Below, piece after piece: positions 36,285 through 45,738 of a stretch of 64,000 bases of DNA (position 1 is the first letter of the stretch; every line of letters begins with the position of its first letter). The stretch covers positions 124,001 to 188,000 of the forward strand of contig JACKAQ010000004.1 of assembly GCA_020634975.1 (NCBI GenBank), read 5' to 3'. This DNA comes from JACKAQ01 sp020634975 [NCBI: Calditrichia bacterium] (GTDB lineage: Bacteria > Calditrichota > Calditrichia > RBG-13-44-9). The notes beneath the pieces were generated by a model. The model was given only the letters and a program-made list of their open reading frames with translations. It searched no databases and had not been told where the DNA came from. The position numbers and the translations under genes were made by a program.

Positions 36285-37307
36285 TCACCAATTCAGTTTT
36301 TCATTGAAAAAAGCGACTAATTCATCTGCATTTTTTTCGTGTTGTGCAACATTCGGATGCCAATCTGCACCGAAACCATTTTCGCCCTGTGTGCTCAGCG
36401 AAAAAGTGAAAACATTGCTGTCGCCATTTTTCTCTGCGATCGTAACCGCCTGTTTTATATAGTGTTGGCAGGTTGACAATGCATCGCTGGAAAGCATCGG
36501 ACCATCCAGACAAATGATTGTTGCCGCCGGATATGCCACCCGGATTTTGCCGAGAAACGCGGAATAATCGCCGATAAATTCAGTTGCTTCGGGAATGCCA
36601 TTGGCAAAATCGTTGGTGCCGAGATTGATAACGGCGACATCGGGCTGCCACTGCGAGAATTGCCATTTTTGGGGCGATTGTGGGTAAATTTGCTCGAACA
36701 ATTCCGGCAGCAATCCGGTGCGGCTGCCATCGTAATTCCGGTGAACGCCGCGTCCCGAAAAGCAAATAGCGCGATATTCCGCGTCCAGTTTTCGGGACGC
36801 GATTGCGCCGAACGCCCGGTAGCCATCCTCTGTTGCAGCGGTGAAACCTTCGGTTTCGGATGCGGCTTCGTTCCCAAATCCGCAGGTGATGGAATCGCCG
36901 ATAAACTCAATTTTTCGCTGGGGCAACTGTGGTGGGGAAAGCAGCAATCCGCCCGCATTCAGTCGGATGCCTTCGAAAATCCCCACGCCGCACATCGCCT
37001 CCGTTCGCCGGAAAATGGTCACACTGTGCGCTGCTTCCGGCAAATTTTCGGCAAGTCGATATTCGTTTTTTTCGGGAGCGGCGTGCAGCAATTGCGGTGG
37101 ATTGTTATCGATAATCACGGTGTAAACATTTTCCGTGTGCTCCGGATCGTCGGGCAGATGCCGCAAAAAAATGCCCAAATCCGAACCAAAAAACCGGAAC
37201 CGGATGCATGAGCCGCTCCATGAAAAATGCGGAACTTGTGGGTCGGTGCGATCAAATCGCCCGATATATTGGAAATGCGGATGATCCGCAGAGATATCAA
37301 CTATCAT
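36285..37307 (-). CDS. CE2-like SGNH carbohydrate esterase
   Basis: 340 residues. The N-terminal half (about 1-115) is a beta-sandwich-like domain (FRFFGSDLGIFLRH). The C-terminal half is a GDSL/SGNH esterase with IEFIGDSITCGFGN, the Gly in GRGVHRNYDG, GTND and catalytic WHPN. The order matches carbohydrate-esterase family 2, which deacetylates polysaccharides. No signal peptide is seen at the chosen ATG. It heads an operon with the PqqB-like gene 8 nt downstream and follows another esterase gene. Confidence 0.88.
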   Translation of the reverse strand: MIVDISADHPHFQYIGRFDRTDPQVPHFSWSGSCIRFRFFGSDLGIFLRHLPDDPEHTENVYTVIIDNNPPQLLHAAPEKNEYRLAENLPEAAHSVTIFRRTEAMCGVGIFEGIRLNAGGLLLSPPQLPQRKIEFIGDSITCGFGNEAASETEGFTAATEDGYRAFGAIASRKLDAEYRAICFSGRGVHRNYDGSRTGLLPELFEQIYPQSPQKWQFSQWQPDVAVINLGTNDFANGIPEATEFIGDYSAFLGKIRVAYPAATIICLDGPMLSSDALSTCQHYIKQAVTIAEKNGDSNVFTFSLSTQGENGFGADWHPNVAQHEKNADELVAFFNEKLNW

Positions 37308-37366
37308 TTTTGCCGGATCTGCTAATTGCGTGTAAGTTATTGTTTTACCTGAGCTTGTTGTTAGAA

Positions 37367-38050
37367 TTATTGGTTGCGCAACTTATCAAGAAGCGGTTTT
37401 ACCAGATCGCTCCACATTTTATAACCTTCCGGGGAAAGGTGCAAACCGTCTTCGATAAACCAGTGTTTTTCCGGTGTGCCGTCCATTCCGAGCATCGGCG
37501 TAGCGGTATCCACATAGTGCAACTGTTTGTTGCTTTCGCTGAATTCGCGGATCATATCGTTGCAGCGCGCCATTTCCGTCCATTGCTCCCAGCGCAAAAT
37601 GCTCGGTTTTATCGGCACGTAAACGATGGCTGTTTTTGGCAGCGATTCGCCGACAGTTGCGACAAATTTTTGATAATCGGCGAACACCCGTTCTGCTGAT
37701 TTGCCGTAGGCAACGTCGTTATCGCCGGCGTAAAAAACGATGATTGCGGGGCGATAGGGCAGCACAATTTTATCCGCGAATACGTTGACATCGGAAATAT
37801 GCGAACCGCCAAATCCGCGATTAATTACCGGCAACCCGGGAAATAATTCAGCTGTCATCCACCCGCGGATGCTGGAACTGCCAACAAACAGCACGCCGTT
37901 TTCCGGAACTGCGTTTTGTTTATCCCAATCGGTAAACCGGGAAATTTCCGATGCAAATCGGTCCGGGTTGGGATCTTTGATCTCTTCCTGCGCCAATATC
38001 GGCAAAATAATGCACAAATAAAATGCAGCTAAATATTTGAAATTAAACAA
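37367..38050 (-). CDS. Secreted SGNH/GDSL hydrolase
   Basis: 227-residue lipase/esterase. A signal peptide (YLAAFYLCIILPILAQ) is followed by the SGNH blocks VLFVGSSSIRGW (catalytic Ser), NRGFGGSHISD, YAGDNDVAYG and DGLHLSPEGYKMW (His). The start is TTG at 38050, supported by GGAGG 6 nt upstream; no ATG fits. The substrate may be an acylated sugar or short ester. It is upstream of the CE2-like and PqqB-like genes on the same strand, a probable ester-processing cluster. Confidence 0.9.
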   Translation of the reverse strand: MFNFKYLAAFYLCIILPILAQEEIKDPNPDRFASEISRFTDWDKQNAVPENGVLFVGSSSIRGWMTAELFPGLPVINRGFGGSHISDVNVFADKIVLPYRPAIIVFYAGDNDVAYGKSAERVFADYQKFVATVGESLPKTAIVYVPIKPSILRWEQWTEMARCNDMIREFSESNKQLHYVDTATPMLGMDGTPEKHWFIEDGLHLSPEGYKMWSDLVKPLLDKLRNQ

Positions 38051-38229
38051 AATAAGCCTCCAAAATGAATGGTAAAATTTCTTACGGGAAACGATTTTCG
38101 CTTTTCATTACAGCCAGAAGATATTACAAAAAAATAAGTTATCTTCGAAATAATTTTGCGGTAATTTTTTTTGGATTGGTGGCAAATCGGGGAGAATCGG
38201 CAAATTATCAAACGCTGTTTCGAAAACAG

Positions 38230-38264
38230 AACAGCCGGCAAAAGTTGATTTTTTGCCGGCTGTT
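38230..38264 (-). terminator. Hairpin between RND operon and esterase operon
   Basis: AACAGCCGGCAAAA pairs with TTTTGCCGGCTGTT. It lies 80 nt beyond the P-II-like gene stop, reading leftward, with only a weak T-run, so termination is plausible but not certain. Confidence 0.6.
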
Positions 38265-38343
38265 TGCAGGTATTCGGTCAAAAGCGGTTCAGAAAATCTG
38301 AGTTGCTTAAGTTAAATAATACCATCATTTTAGCTTGTTATCG

Positions 38344-38652
38344 TTACACCATTTTTTCGATGTTGACCATGAACGCTCGCGGCGGATGATCGTCATCCTC
38401 TTTTTGGGGCATTTCCGAAATATCATTCATTACTGCCTCTGCCAAATCTTTTTCCACAATTGTAAAATAGAGTGTGGAATACAGGTTCTCATCAGGTGCG
38501 CTGCTGGATGACCACCAGCCATATTTTCGCAGTGTGTCCGCTGTGTGACCGACAATATCCACTTCGCTGTAAATATGCACTTTGTGGCGTTTCAGTACTT
38601 CGCGAATCTCATTTTTGTAATCCGAAAGACTCATTAAACCGATCAATTTCAT
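38344..38652 (-). CDS. P-II-like small protein linked to RND efflux
   Basis: 102 residues. A ferredoxin-like beta-alpha-beta pattern (MKLIGLMSLSDYKNEIREVLKRHKVHIYSEVDIVG) and a second half ending RAFMVNIEKMV resemble P-II-superfamily proteins such as DUF3240, but the classical P-II signature is absent. GGAGG lies 5 nt before the ATG and 12 nt after the RND stop, so it is the last gene of the efflux operon. P-II-like proteins encoded with CusA-type pumps are known; a regulatory or metal-sensing role here is inference. Confidence 0.6.
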   Translation of the reverse strand: MKLIGLMSLSDYKNEIREVLKRHKVHIYSEVDIVGHTADTLRKYGWWSSSSAPDENLYSTLYFTIVEKDLAEAVMNDISEMPQKEDDDHPPRAFMVNIEKMV

Positions 38653-38664
38653 GGCTACCTCCGG

Positions 38665-41600
38665 CTATTTTTTGCTTTGGGCTTTAACCGCTGCCACTGT
38701 GTCCTTCGTTGCGGAAGGTTCTTTTGGCGGTGATTTTTTTACATTTGTGGAATTCCCGGACGCGGATTGTGGCGTGGTTTCGGGATAATTTTTGCGTTCG
38801 ACTAAATAGTAAATCATCGGGACTGCGCCCAGCGTGAGCACAGTGGATGCCATTGCGCCCCACATCAGCGCGATGGCCAAACCTTGAAAAATGGGGTCGA
38901 ACAAAATCACGATTGCGCCGATGACCACGGTTCCGGCAGTCAGCAAAATCGGTCGGGTTCGTACGGCGCCTGCTTCGATAACGGCTTGTTTTAACGGCAC
39001 GCCATCATCCAGCCGCAGTTGCACGAAGTCGATAATTAATATGGAGTTACGCACCATAATTCCCGCCAGCGCAATCATCCCGATCATCGATGTTGCAGTG
39101 AAAAATGCACCGTGCAGCCAATGCCCCGGCAGAATCCCAACGAGGCTCAACGGAATAGCAACCATCATCACCAGCGGCACTTTGAACGACTGGAACCAGC
39201 CGATGATCAGCAAATAAATGATCACCAAAACCACCGCAAACGCAGCGCCGAGATCGCGGAAAACTTCGTAGGTAATTTGCCATTCGCCGTCCCATTTCAT
39301 GGAAACTTGTTCTTCCAGAAACGGCTCGCTGGTGTATAGCGGGTCGATTGAATAACCTGCGTTCAGGTCAATTTTTTTGATTTTTTCGTCCATGTCGAGC
39401 ATGGCGTAAACCGGGCTTTCGATTTGATCGGCGACATCGCCCATCACGTAAACCACGCGCCGCTGGTTTTTGCGATAGATCGTTTTATCCTCATACCGTT
39501 CTTTCACAGTCACTAAATCGGTGATGGGAATGAGTTGACCGTTTCGCGATTGCACCGAAACGTTGGTTAGCTGGTCCACCGATGAACGCTGTGCGCGACC
39601 GAGCCGCAGCTCGATACCAACCGGCTCGATTTCCGAGGGCAGGTGCAGCAAACCGACATCTGCGCCGTTCAGCGCGATGCGCAGGGTTTGCGCCAGTTGC
39701 TCGGTGTTCACGCCGGTGAGGGCCGCTTTTTCTTTATCCACGCTGATGGTGTAAATGGGTTGATCGTCTTCCACCATCCAATCGACATCCACCACGCCGG
39801 GCGTTTGTTCGAAAACCTCGCGAATTTGTTTGGCGACCGCCAGTTGCTGGTCGAAATCCGGTCCGTACACTTCTGCCAAAAGGGTGGAAATGACCGGCGG
39901 TCCGGGCGGCACTTCGGCAATTTTGATGCGGGCGCCGTAGCTCTCACCGATTTTCTGGATTTCCGGGCGCAACCGTTTGGCGATATCGTGGCTTTGGTCG
40001 TCGCGTTCGGATTTGTGCACAAAATTCACCTGGATATCGGCGACGTTCGCACTTTCGCGCAGATAGTAGTGGCGCACCAATCCGTTAAAATTGATCGGTG
40101 CATAAGTGCCCACATAGTATTGATAATTCTCAACTTCCGGCACTTCTCTGAGGTATGCAACAACGTCCTGCGCCACCGTCGCGGTTTGTTCCAGCGTGCT
40201 GCCTTCCGGCATATCGATGATCACCTGCAGCTCGCTTTTGTTATCAAACGGCAGCATTTTTACTTCCACAACCCGGAAAAACAACATCGAAACAGCCAGC
40301 AGCAGCAGTCCTGCAATACCCCCTAAAACGATTTTCGCTTTGCGGGGATTGTTCAACAGCGGCAGCAGCGTTTTGTTATAAAAACGATAAATAAATGAAT
40401 TTTCCAGCCCTTCGGTTTCGTCGGTGTGTTCGCCCTGTTTGAGCAGTCGGTACGCCAGCCACGGTGTGGCGATCAGCGCAACGAGCAGCGAAAACATCAT
40501 CGCCAGCGATGCGCCGATGGGCATCGGGCTCATATACGGACCCATCAAACCGGAGACAAAAACCATCGGCAATACCGATGCGATCACCGTAAACGTTGCC
40601 AGAATGGTCGGGTTACCGACCTCGCTGATGGCCGCCAGCGCCGCCTGCATTTTTGGCAATCGCCGCATTGAGAAATGCCGGTGCAGGTTTTCTGCGATGA
40701 TGATCGAATCGTCCACCACAATCCCGGTTACAAAAATCAGCGCGAACAGTGTCACACGGTTTAGGGTGTAATCAAACAAATAATAGACAAACAGCGTGAG
40801 CGCAAAGGTGATTGGCACAGATGCAAACACCACCAAACCACCGCGCCAGCCGAGAAAAATCCCGACGATAATCGTTACCGCGATGATCGCGCCGAACAGG
40901 TGTTCGAGCAATGTGTTCACTTTTTCCGATGCGGTTTTGCCGTAATTCCGCGTTTCAACAATGTTGATATCCGACGGAATAAGGTAACCTTGCAACCCCT
41001 CTACTTTTTTGGAAACCATATCCGCCACGTTCATCGCATCTGCGCCTTTGCGTTTGGCAATAGCGATGGTTACGGCGGGCATATCCTGCGGAATCCCGTT
41101 GCTGAATCCGCCCTGACCGGCTTTCGCCGCCGGTCCGATGCCGTAAAACACGTAATTGCTGACTTCCTCCGGACCGTCAACGATGGTGGCTACATCCCGC
41201 AAATACACCGGATTATTGCCGAAAACGCCGACAACCAGATTTTCCACATCGCGGACATCCTGCAAAAAATCACCGGTTTCAACAAGATAATCTTTGTTCA
41301 TCTGCTGAAAACTGCCCACGGTCAGGTTTTGGTTGGCACCCTGAATTTGTTGTGCGATCTGCAGCGGATCAACATTGTGCGCACGCATCCGGGCCTGATC
41401 GAGAATGATCCGCACTTTCCGGCGCAGCCCGCCGGTGAGTTCCACTTCGGAGACGTCGGTGAGTTTTTTCAATTCTTGGGTGAGTTCGCTGCTGACGCGC
41501 CGCAATTGGTAATTGTCGTATTGTTCGCTCCACAGCGTGAGCGTCATAATCGGTACATCGTCAATGGACATCGATTTGATGAGTGGCGGAAAGGTAACGC

Positions 41601-41979
41601 CGGCGGGCAACTGGTTCATGTTTTTCATCATGGTGCTCCAGAGCTTCACCAGGCTTTCCTCGGTATCGTCGCCGACAAAAAAGCGGGCGGTGACGATTGC
41701 AAAATCCGGGCGCGATGCGGAATACACATATTCCACACCGGCAATTTCGCTGATAATCCGTTCCAGCGGTTTGGTAATTCGTTCCTCAACCTCTTTGGCG
41801 CTTTTGCCGGGATAGGGGACAAAAATATCCACCATCGGCACCACAATTTGCGGTTCCTCTTCCCGTGGCGTGAGGTATGCCGCGAAAATCCCGATCATCA
41901 GCGCCGTGATGATCAGCAGCGGCGTCAGTTTCGAGTCGATAAAACTGTTGGCTAATTTGCCCGCAATTCCGATTTTCAT
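38665..41979 (-). CDS. RND efflux transporter permease
   Basis: 1104-residue inner-membrane proton-driven exporter of the HAE1/CusA/AcrB family. A first helix (ITALMIGIFAAYLT) follows the start, then a porter domain (FVPYPGKSAKEVEERI), and membrane blocks with the proton-relay pair in FVTGIVVDDSIIIAEN. A second porter repeat and a second membrane block end near 1045. A Ser/Lys-rich cytoplasmic tail of about 55 residues extends beyond the usual family end. It overlaps the adaptor stop by 4 nt (ATGA). Substrate class is not evident. Confidence 0.95.
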   Translation of the reverse strand: MKIGIAGKLANSFIDSKLTPLLIITALMIGIFAAYLTPREEEPQIVVPMVDIFVPYPGKSAKEVEERITKPLERIISEIAGVEYVYSASRPDFAIVTARFFVGDDTEESLVKLWSTMMKNMNQLPAGVTFPPLIKSMSIDDVPIMTLTLWSEQYDNYQLRRVSSELTQELKKLTDVSEVELTGGLRRKVRIILDQARMRAHNVDPLQIAQQIQGANQNLTVGSFQQMNKDYLVETGDFLQDVRDVENLVVGVFGNNPVYLRDVATIVDGPEEVSNYVFYGIGPAAKAGQGGFSNGIPQDMPAVTIAIAKRKGADAMNVADMVSKKVEGLQGYLIPSDINIVETRNYGKTASEKVNTLLEHLFGAIIAVTIIVGIFLGWRGGLVVFASVPITFALTLFVYYLFDYTLNRVTLFALIFVTGIVVDDSIIIAENLHRHFSMRRLPKMQAALAAISEVGNPTILATFTVIASVLPMVFVSGLMGPYMSPMPIGASLAMMFSLLVALIATPWLAYRLLKQGEHTDETEGLENSFIYRFYNKTLLPLLNNPRKAKIVLGGIAGLLLLAVSMLFFRVVEVKMLPFDNKSELQVIIDMPEGSTLEQTATVAQDVVAYLREVPEVENYQYYVGTYAPINFNGLVRHYYLRESANVADIQVNFVHKSERDDQSHDIAKRLRPEIQKIGESYGARIKIAEVPPGPPVISTLLAEVYGPDFDQQLAVAKQIREVFEQTPGVVDVDWMVEDDQPIYTISVDKEKAALTGVNTEQLAQTLRIALNGADVGLLHLPSEIEPVGIELRLGRAQRSSVDQLTNVSVQSRNGQLIPITDLVTVKERYEDKTIYRKNQRRVVYVMGDVADQIESPVYAMLDMDEKIKKIDLNAGYSIDPLYTSEPFLEEQVSMKWDGEWQITYEVFRDLGAAFAVVLVIIYLLIIGWFQSFKVPLVMMVAIPLSLVGILPGHWLHGAFFTATSMIGMIALAGIMVRNSILIIDFVQLRLDDGVPLKQAVIEAGAVRTRPILLTAGTVVIGAIVILFDPIFQGLAIALMWGAMASTVLTLGAVPMIYYLVERKNYPETTPQSASGNSTNVKKSPPKEPSATKDTVAAVKAQSKK

Positions 41980-43097
41980 CCGTTCACCTCCGTGTCTTTG
42001 GCGTTGGAAATCGGGCTGTTTTTCAGTTGGACGTCAACCGGCTGGCCGTCCAGCAATTGCGGATTGAGATCGGTAACGATCACATCTCCGGGATTTACGC
42101 CGCTGAGCACTTCAACGCTATTGTCGTATTTGCGTCCGGTGCGCACCCAGCGAAGCCGGGCTTTGTTTTCCGAATCGATCACAAAAACGCCTTCCAACTG
42201 TCCGCGTTTGAAGATCGCCGAAGTGGGCACCAGCAACGTTTCATCGGTCGATTTGCTCAGCGAAATCCGCGCGAAAACACCGGATTTGATATCGTGACCG
42301 GGATTATCCAAAACCACTTTGATTTCAAATTGACGGCTCATCGGATCGGCGCTCGGCAAAATCTGGTCGATCGTTCCGGTCAGATTCCGGTAGCCGGATT
42401 CGCGCTCGTTCGCCCCGATGCTGACGTTGACTGCCATGCCTTTTTCCAAACTGCCGATCACATTTTCCGGCACTTTGGCAACGATTTTAACTTTGTCCAG
42501 ATTCTCAACTTCCAGCAGCGGCATGCCCGGATTAGCCAGATCTCCCGGTTCAATCATTTTGCGCGTCAAAACGCCGGAAAACGGGGCGCGAAGCTGGGAA
42601 TAGCGCAGCATTTCTTCAACTTCTTCTTTTTGTTGATGCGCCGCATTCTTCTGCGATTCGGCAGCGGTGAAAGCGGTTCGCATGTCGTCCAGCTCTTTGC
42701 TGGTTGCTGCTTTGCTGGCAAACAACGCTTCGATTCGCGCGAGATTCTTTTTGGCATTTTCATATTGGGCATCTGCCGCAGCGATGCCGGCTTCTGCCTG
42801 GGCAAGTTTGGCTTGCAAATCCGCATTCTGCAACTTAAGCAATATTGCGCCTTGCTGAACACTTTGCCCTTCTTTTGCGTAAATGGCGTCAACCCATCCG
42901 CTCAGCCGTGTGGAAAGCCGGACGCGCTCCAGCGGTTCAACCGTGCCGCTGTAACTGCTGCTGGCACCAACAGATTGCGCTGCAATTTTAACCGCGCTCA
43001 CCGGAACCGTTTCTTTGAATGTCGTTTGTTTGGGCGCTTCCTCGCCACCGCAACTGACCAACAGTAACCCCAAAATTAACCCAAATACCGTCTTCAT
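41976..43097 (-). CDS. RND periplasmic adaptor, lipoprotein
   Basis: Membrane-fusion protein of 373 residues. The N-terminal LILGLLLVSCGGEE is a lipoprotein signal. The lipoyl/barrel halves (SSYSGTVEPLERVRLSTRLSGWV and APFSGVLTRKMIEPGDLANPG) flank a coiled-coil hairpin (about 95-165). It bridges the pump and the outer-membrane channel. It overlaps the pump start by 4 nt, suggesting coupled translation. Confidence 0.95.
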   Translation of the reverse strand: MKTVFGLILGLLLVSCGGEEAPKQTTFKETVPVSAVKIAAQSVGASSSYSGTVEPLERVRLSTRLSGWVDAIYAKEGQSVQQGAILLKLQNADLQAKLAQAEAGIAAADAQYENAKKNLARIEALFASKAATSKELDDMRTAFTAAESQKNAAHQQKEEVEEMLRYSQLRAPFSGVLTRKMIEPGDLANPGMPLLEVENLDKVKIVAKVPENVIGSLEKGMAVNVSIGANERESGYRNLTGTIDQILPSADPMSRQFEIKVVLDNPGHDIKSGVFARISLSKSTDETLLVPTSAIFKRGQLEGVFVIDSENKARLRWVRTGRKYDNSVEVLSGVNPGDVIVTDLNPQLLDGQPVDVQLKNSPISNAKDTEVNG

Positions 43098-43132
43098 TTT
43101 TACTCCTTAAAATGGTTTCTATTTTCTGATTT

Positions 43133-44461
43133 TTATTGTCCGGTTGCGAAATTCAACTGGCTGACTGCCAGCTGAAAATCGTGTTTTGCTTTCAACAATC
43201 GCAATTTTGCGTTGGTAAACATGGCTTCGCGATCCAGCAAATCGCTGGTTTTTTCCAACCCTTCGCGATAGCGCTGTTCGGTGATGTGCAAGCTTTGCTT
43301 CGCCTGACGAACACCCTGTTCCGCCACTGCGATGCGTTTTTCTGCAACTTGCAGATTGCGCTGAGCCGCGCCGATTTCGTTGCGTGCCTGCTGCGTTGCC
43401 TGCTGCAATTGCAGCGACGTCTGATGTTTTTGTGCGGCAGCCTGTTTCCGGCGACCGAAATGTCCGAGTCCGTCAAATAGTTGCCACGAAAGGCGAACGC
43501 CGACGGTGTAATTGTCCGCATCTTTCGCAAATGCGTCGGCTGCGTTCCATTCCTGCATGCCGAATGCGTTCAGCCGGGGCAGCCATGCACTGCTTTTCGC
43601 GAGCAAATTTCGCGATGCCGCTTTTTGGTAAAAATGGATCGCCAGCAAATCAGCGCGATTCAACAATGCCGATTCAAATTTCCGGTTTTCAGGTTGCAAC
43701 GCGATGTGCGACAATGTGTCGGTTGGCTGCAAAATCGTCGATTCCTCCATTCCCAAAATCAACCGCAGGGCGTCGCTGGCGTTTTGCACCTGATTTTCCG
43801 CGAGCAACTGCTGTTCCTGCAACTCCGCCAACCGCACTTCCGCCGCCAAATATTCCGCCTGACTAATGATGCCCTGATCATATGCGGCTTTGGCATCGTC
43901 GCGGTGCGCCTGCGCCGATTTCAGCGCTTCGTCAATTGCTTTCCGGCTCTGATCGGTGAGAATTAATCCAAAATATGCCGCACGGGTTTGGTGCGCAATC
44001 GCCTGCCGGGTTCGTTCAACGCCTTGCTGTTTGGCTTTCGCCATCATGCCGGCTGCGGCTTTGCCAAAAATGGCGTCAAGGTTTATCAGCGGCAATTCAA
44101 TCTTGAATTCAGTTGTGTAATTTTCAAACGCATCCGGTGCATTGAGGGAGGATAGCGCAAAATCTGTTTCGGCAAAAACACCCTGTTTCAGCTTCAATCC
44201 AAAAACCGTCACCGGATCGTCAGATTTTACAAATTGTTCGGAAATGGTAAAATGGGGGAGAAATCCGCTCCACGCTTCAAGATTTTGCCCTTTGGCTTCA
44301 TCATATTGGGCTTGCGCGATGCGGAGTTGATAATTGCTTTTTGCGCTCATTGCCAGCGCTTCATCCAGCGAAATCGATCGCCGGGGGAGCTCATCGGATA
44401 AACCGGTGAGCGCAAACATCAGTGAAAATAGTAGATAACCAATCACAAATCGTATGTTCAT
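43133..44461 (-). CDS. TolC-family outer-membrane channel
   Basis: 442 residues. A signal peptide (YLLFSLMFALTGLS) is followed by SISLDEALAMSAKSNYQLRIAQAQYDEAK, the TolC opening, and two long helical repeats with LKTEFKIELPL-type beta parts and YREGLEKTSDLLDREAMFTNAK. It forms the exit duct of the tripartite pump. It is the first gene of the efflux operon; 35 nt separate it from the adaptor gene. No local regulator gene is present. Confidence 0.94.
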   Translation of the reverse strand: MNIRFVIGYLLFSLMFALTGLSDELPRRSISLDEALAMSAKSNYQLRIAQAQYDEAKGQNLEAWSGFLPHFTISEQFVKSDDPVTVFGLKLKQGVFAETDFALSSLNAPDAFENYTTEFKIELPLINLDAIFGKAAAGMMAKAKQQGVERTRQAIAHQTRAAYFGLILTDQSRKAIDEALKSAQAHRDDAKAAYDQGIISQAEYLAAEVRLAELQEQQLLAENQVQNASDALRLILGMEESTILQPTDTLSHIALQPENRKFESALLNRADLLAIHFYQKAASRNLLAKSSAWLPRLNAFGMQEWNAADAFAKDADNYTVGVRLSWQLFDGLGHFGRRKQAAAQKHQTSLQLQQATQQARNEIGAAQRNLQVAEKRIAVAEQGVRQAKQSLHITEQRYREGLEKTSDLLDREAMFTNAKLRLLKAKHDFQLAVSQLNFATGQ

Positions 44462-44734
44462 TTATTCTGCTCCTGAGGCTTCAACCGTTTTCTGTATTGC
44501 GTTTATTTATTAATTTTAAACTATTGATAATAATTAACTTGATTCAAAAATTAATAACGTTTCCTGAGTGCTCAAATCCGTTCTTTCACATGAACGAATA
44601 TTTGATGTGTGCAAGTATTGCTGGTTACAAAACTATATATATAAATTTTTATATATTATTTATTTCTTGAAAATTCTGATTTTCAGAGAGGAGAGTTAAA
44701 ATCAAAACAGAAAGTGCATGTTCCGGAAACAGGA

Positions 44735-45166
44735 TCAGCCGTCACGGCGCATAGATTTTTTAATGGCATCGATCTCTTCTGCCGAATATTTGCGTCCCAA
44801 ACCGATTCCGGGGCATTCCTCCGCAACAATATTCCAGCGATAGGCCGATTTCAGATTTTCCGGCCAAAACGGGAACGTGCTGCACTGCAGCGGTCGCGCC
44901 GTGTAAACGCTGCAGCGATCGTTTTCCAACAAAATGCAGTCGCCGTTGTCCCGTGATTTTAAGTGAAGTGTATCGCCATCGTCAAATGATTCCGCAAATT
45001 TTTCGAGAAATTCCGGTTTTGGCATTTGCAAAACGGCGGCAATATTTTCTGCTTCTGCATGAGTTAAACTGACAATTCCGTCGGATTTGGTGCAGCAATT
45101 GCCGCACTCTGTGCAGCCAAAGAACAGTCCGTTGCGGTAAAATTTCTTTTTGAATTTTTTGTTCAT
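44735..45166 (-). CDS. YkgJ family cysteine-cluster protein
   Basis: 143 residues. The family pattern of eight cysteines is present: FGCTECGNCCTKSDG, GDCILLENDRCSVYTARPLQCSTFPFWPE and EECPGIG. Members are thought to bind a metal or iron-sulfur cluster; the reaction is unknown. The N-terminus is strongly basic. It follows the YkvA-like gene by 10 nt. Confidence 0.9.
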   Translation of the reverse strand: MNKKFKKKFYRNGLFFGCTECGNCCTKSDGIVSLTHAEAENIAAVLQMPKPEFLEKFAESFDDGDTLHLKSRDNGDCILLENDRCSVYTARPLQCSTFPFWPENLKSAYRWNIVAEECPGIGLGRKYSAEEIDAIKKSMRRDG

Positions 45167-45176
45167 TTACAATCAA

Positions 45177-45620
45177 TCATCCGGCATTTACGGGCAAGCT
45201 GCCATTGGTAGACGGTGTTTTTTTATCTGCTGTTAAACCGCTTTGCCAATCTTTAAATTTTTCTATTTCATCGTTTAGCAAGCTTACCACAAAACCGATT
45301 ACCGCTGCATCATCAACAAAACCAAATCCGAACAGAAAATCCGGTACCAGATCCAGCGGATTGACGAAATATAAAATCGCCGCCATTATCGCAATGATGG
45401 TTTTCCACGGCAGGTGTTTGTAATCGCCGCTGCGATAGGCTTTGGCCATTTGAATCAGCATGTCCAGTTGCTCCCAAACATCTTTCAATCGCTGGCGATA
45501 AAATTGTGCTTTTTCCGCCGCGTTGGACAGCAATCCGGCAGTTTTATCGGGATCGTTGAGTATTTCTTCTGCTTTGGCTTTGGCTTTCTGGTAACCGCGC
45601 GGTTCTTTTTCATTTGCCAT
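45177..45620 (-). CDS. YkvA-like DUF1232 membrane protein
   Basis: 147 residues. The DUF1232 hallmark ILYFVNPLDLVPDFLFGFGFVDDAAVIGFVVSLL occupies about 85-120, with a preceding amphipathic helical region. The family is membrane-bound with unknown function. It is the first gene of a pair with the cysteine-cluster gene 10 nt downstream. Confidence 0.9.
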   Translation of the reverse strand: MANEKEPRGYQKAKAKAEEILNDPDKTAGLLSNAAEKAQFYRQRLKDVWEQLDMLIQMAKAYRSGDYKHLPWKTIIAIMAAILYFVNPLDLVPDFLFGFGFVDDAAVIGFVVSLLNDEIEKFKDWQSGLTADKKTPSTNGSLPVNAG

Positions 45621-45738
45621 TTTACATCTCCAAATATTTGAAAATACCGAGGTTGTGGTTGTAAATTTGTGAACTTCGGCGTAAATTTATCACGATCAAA
45701 ATATATGCTAAATATACCCGGATGATACGAAAAACCCA

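Noticed and set aside
40900-41955. 351-residue open frame opposite the RND pump
   Set aside because: No recognisable domain, and the opposite strand has a full RND permease with intact motifs.
42027-43067. 346-residue open frame opposite the adaptor gene
   Set aside because: Lies wholly under the adaptor with shadow-like composition.
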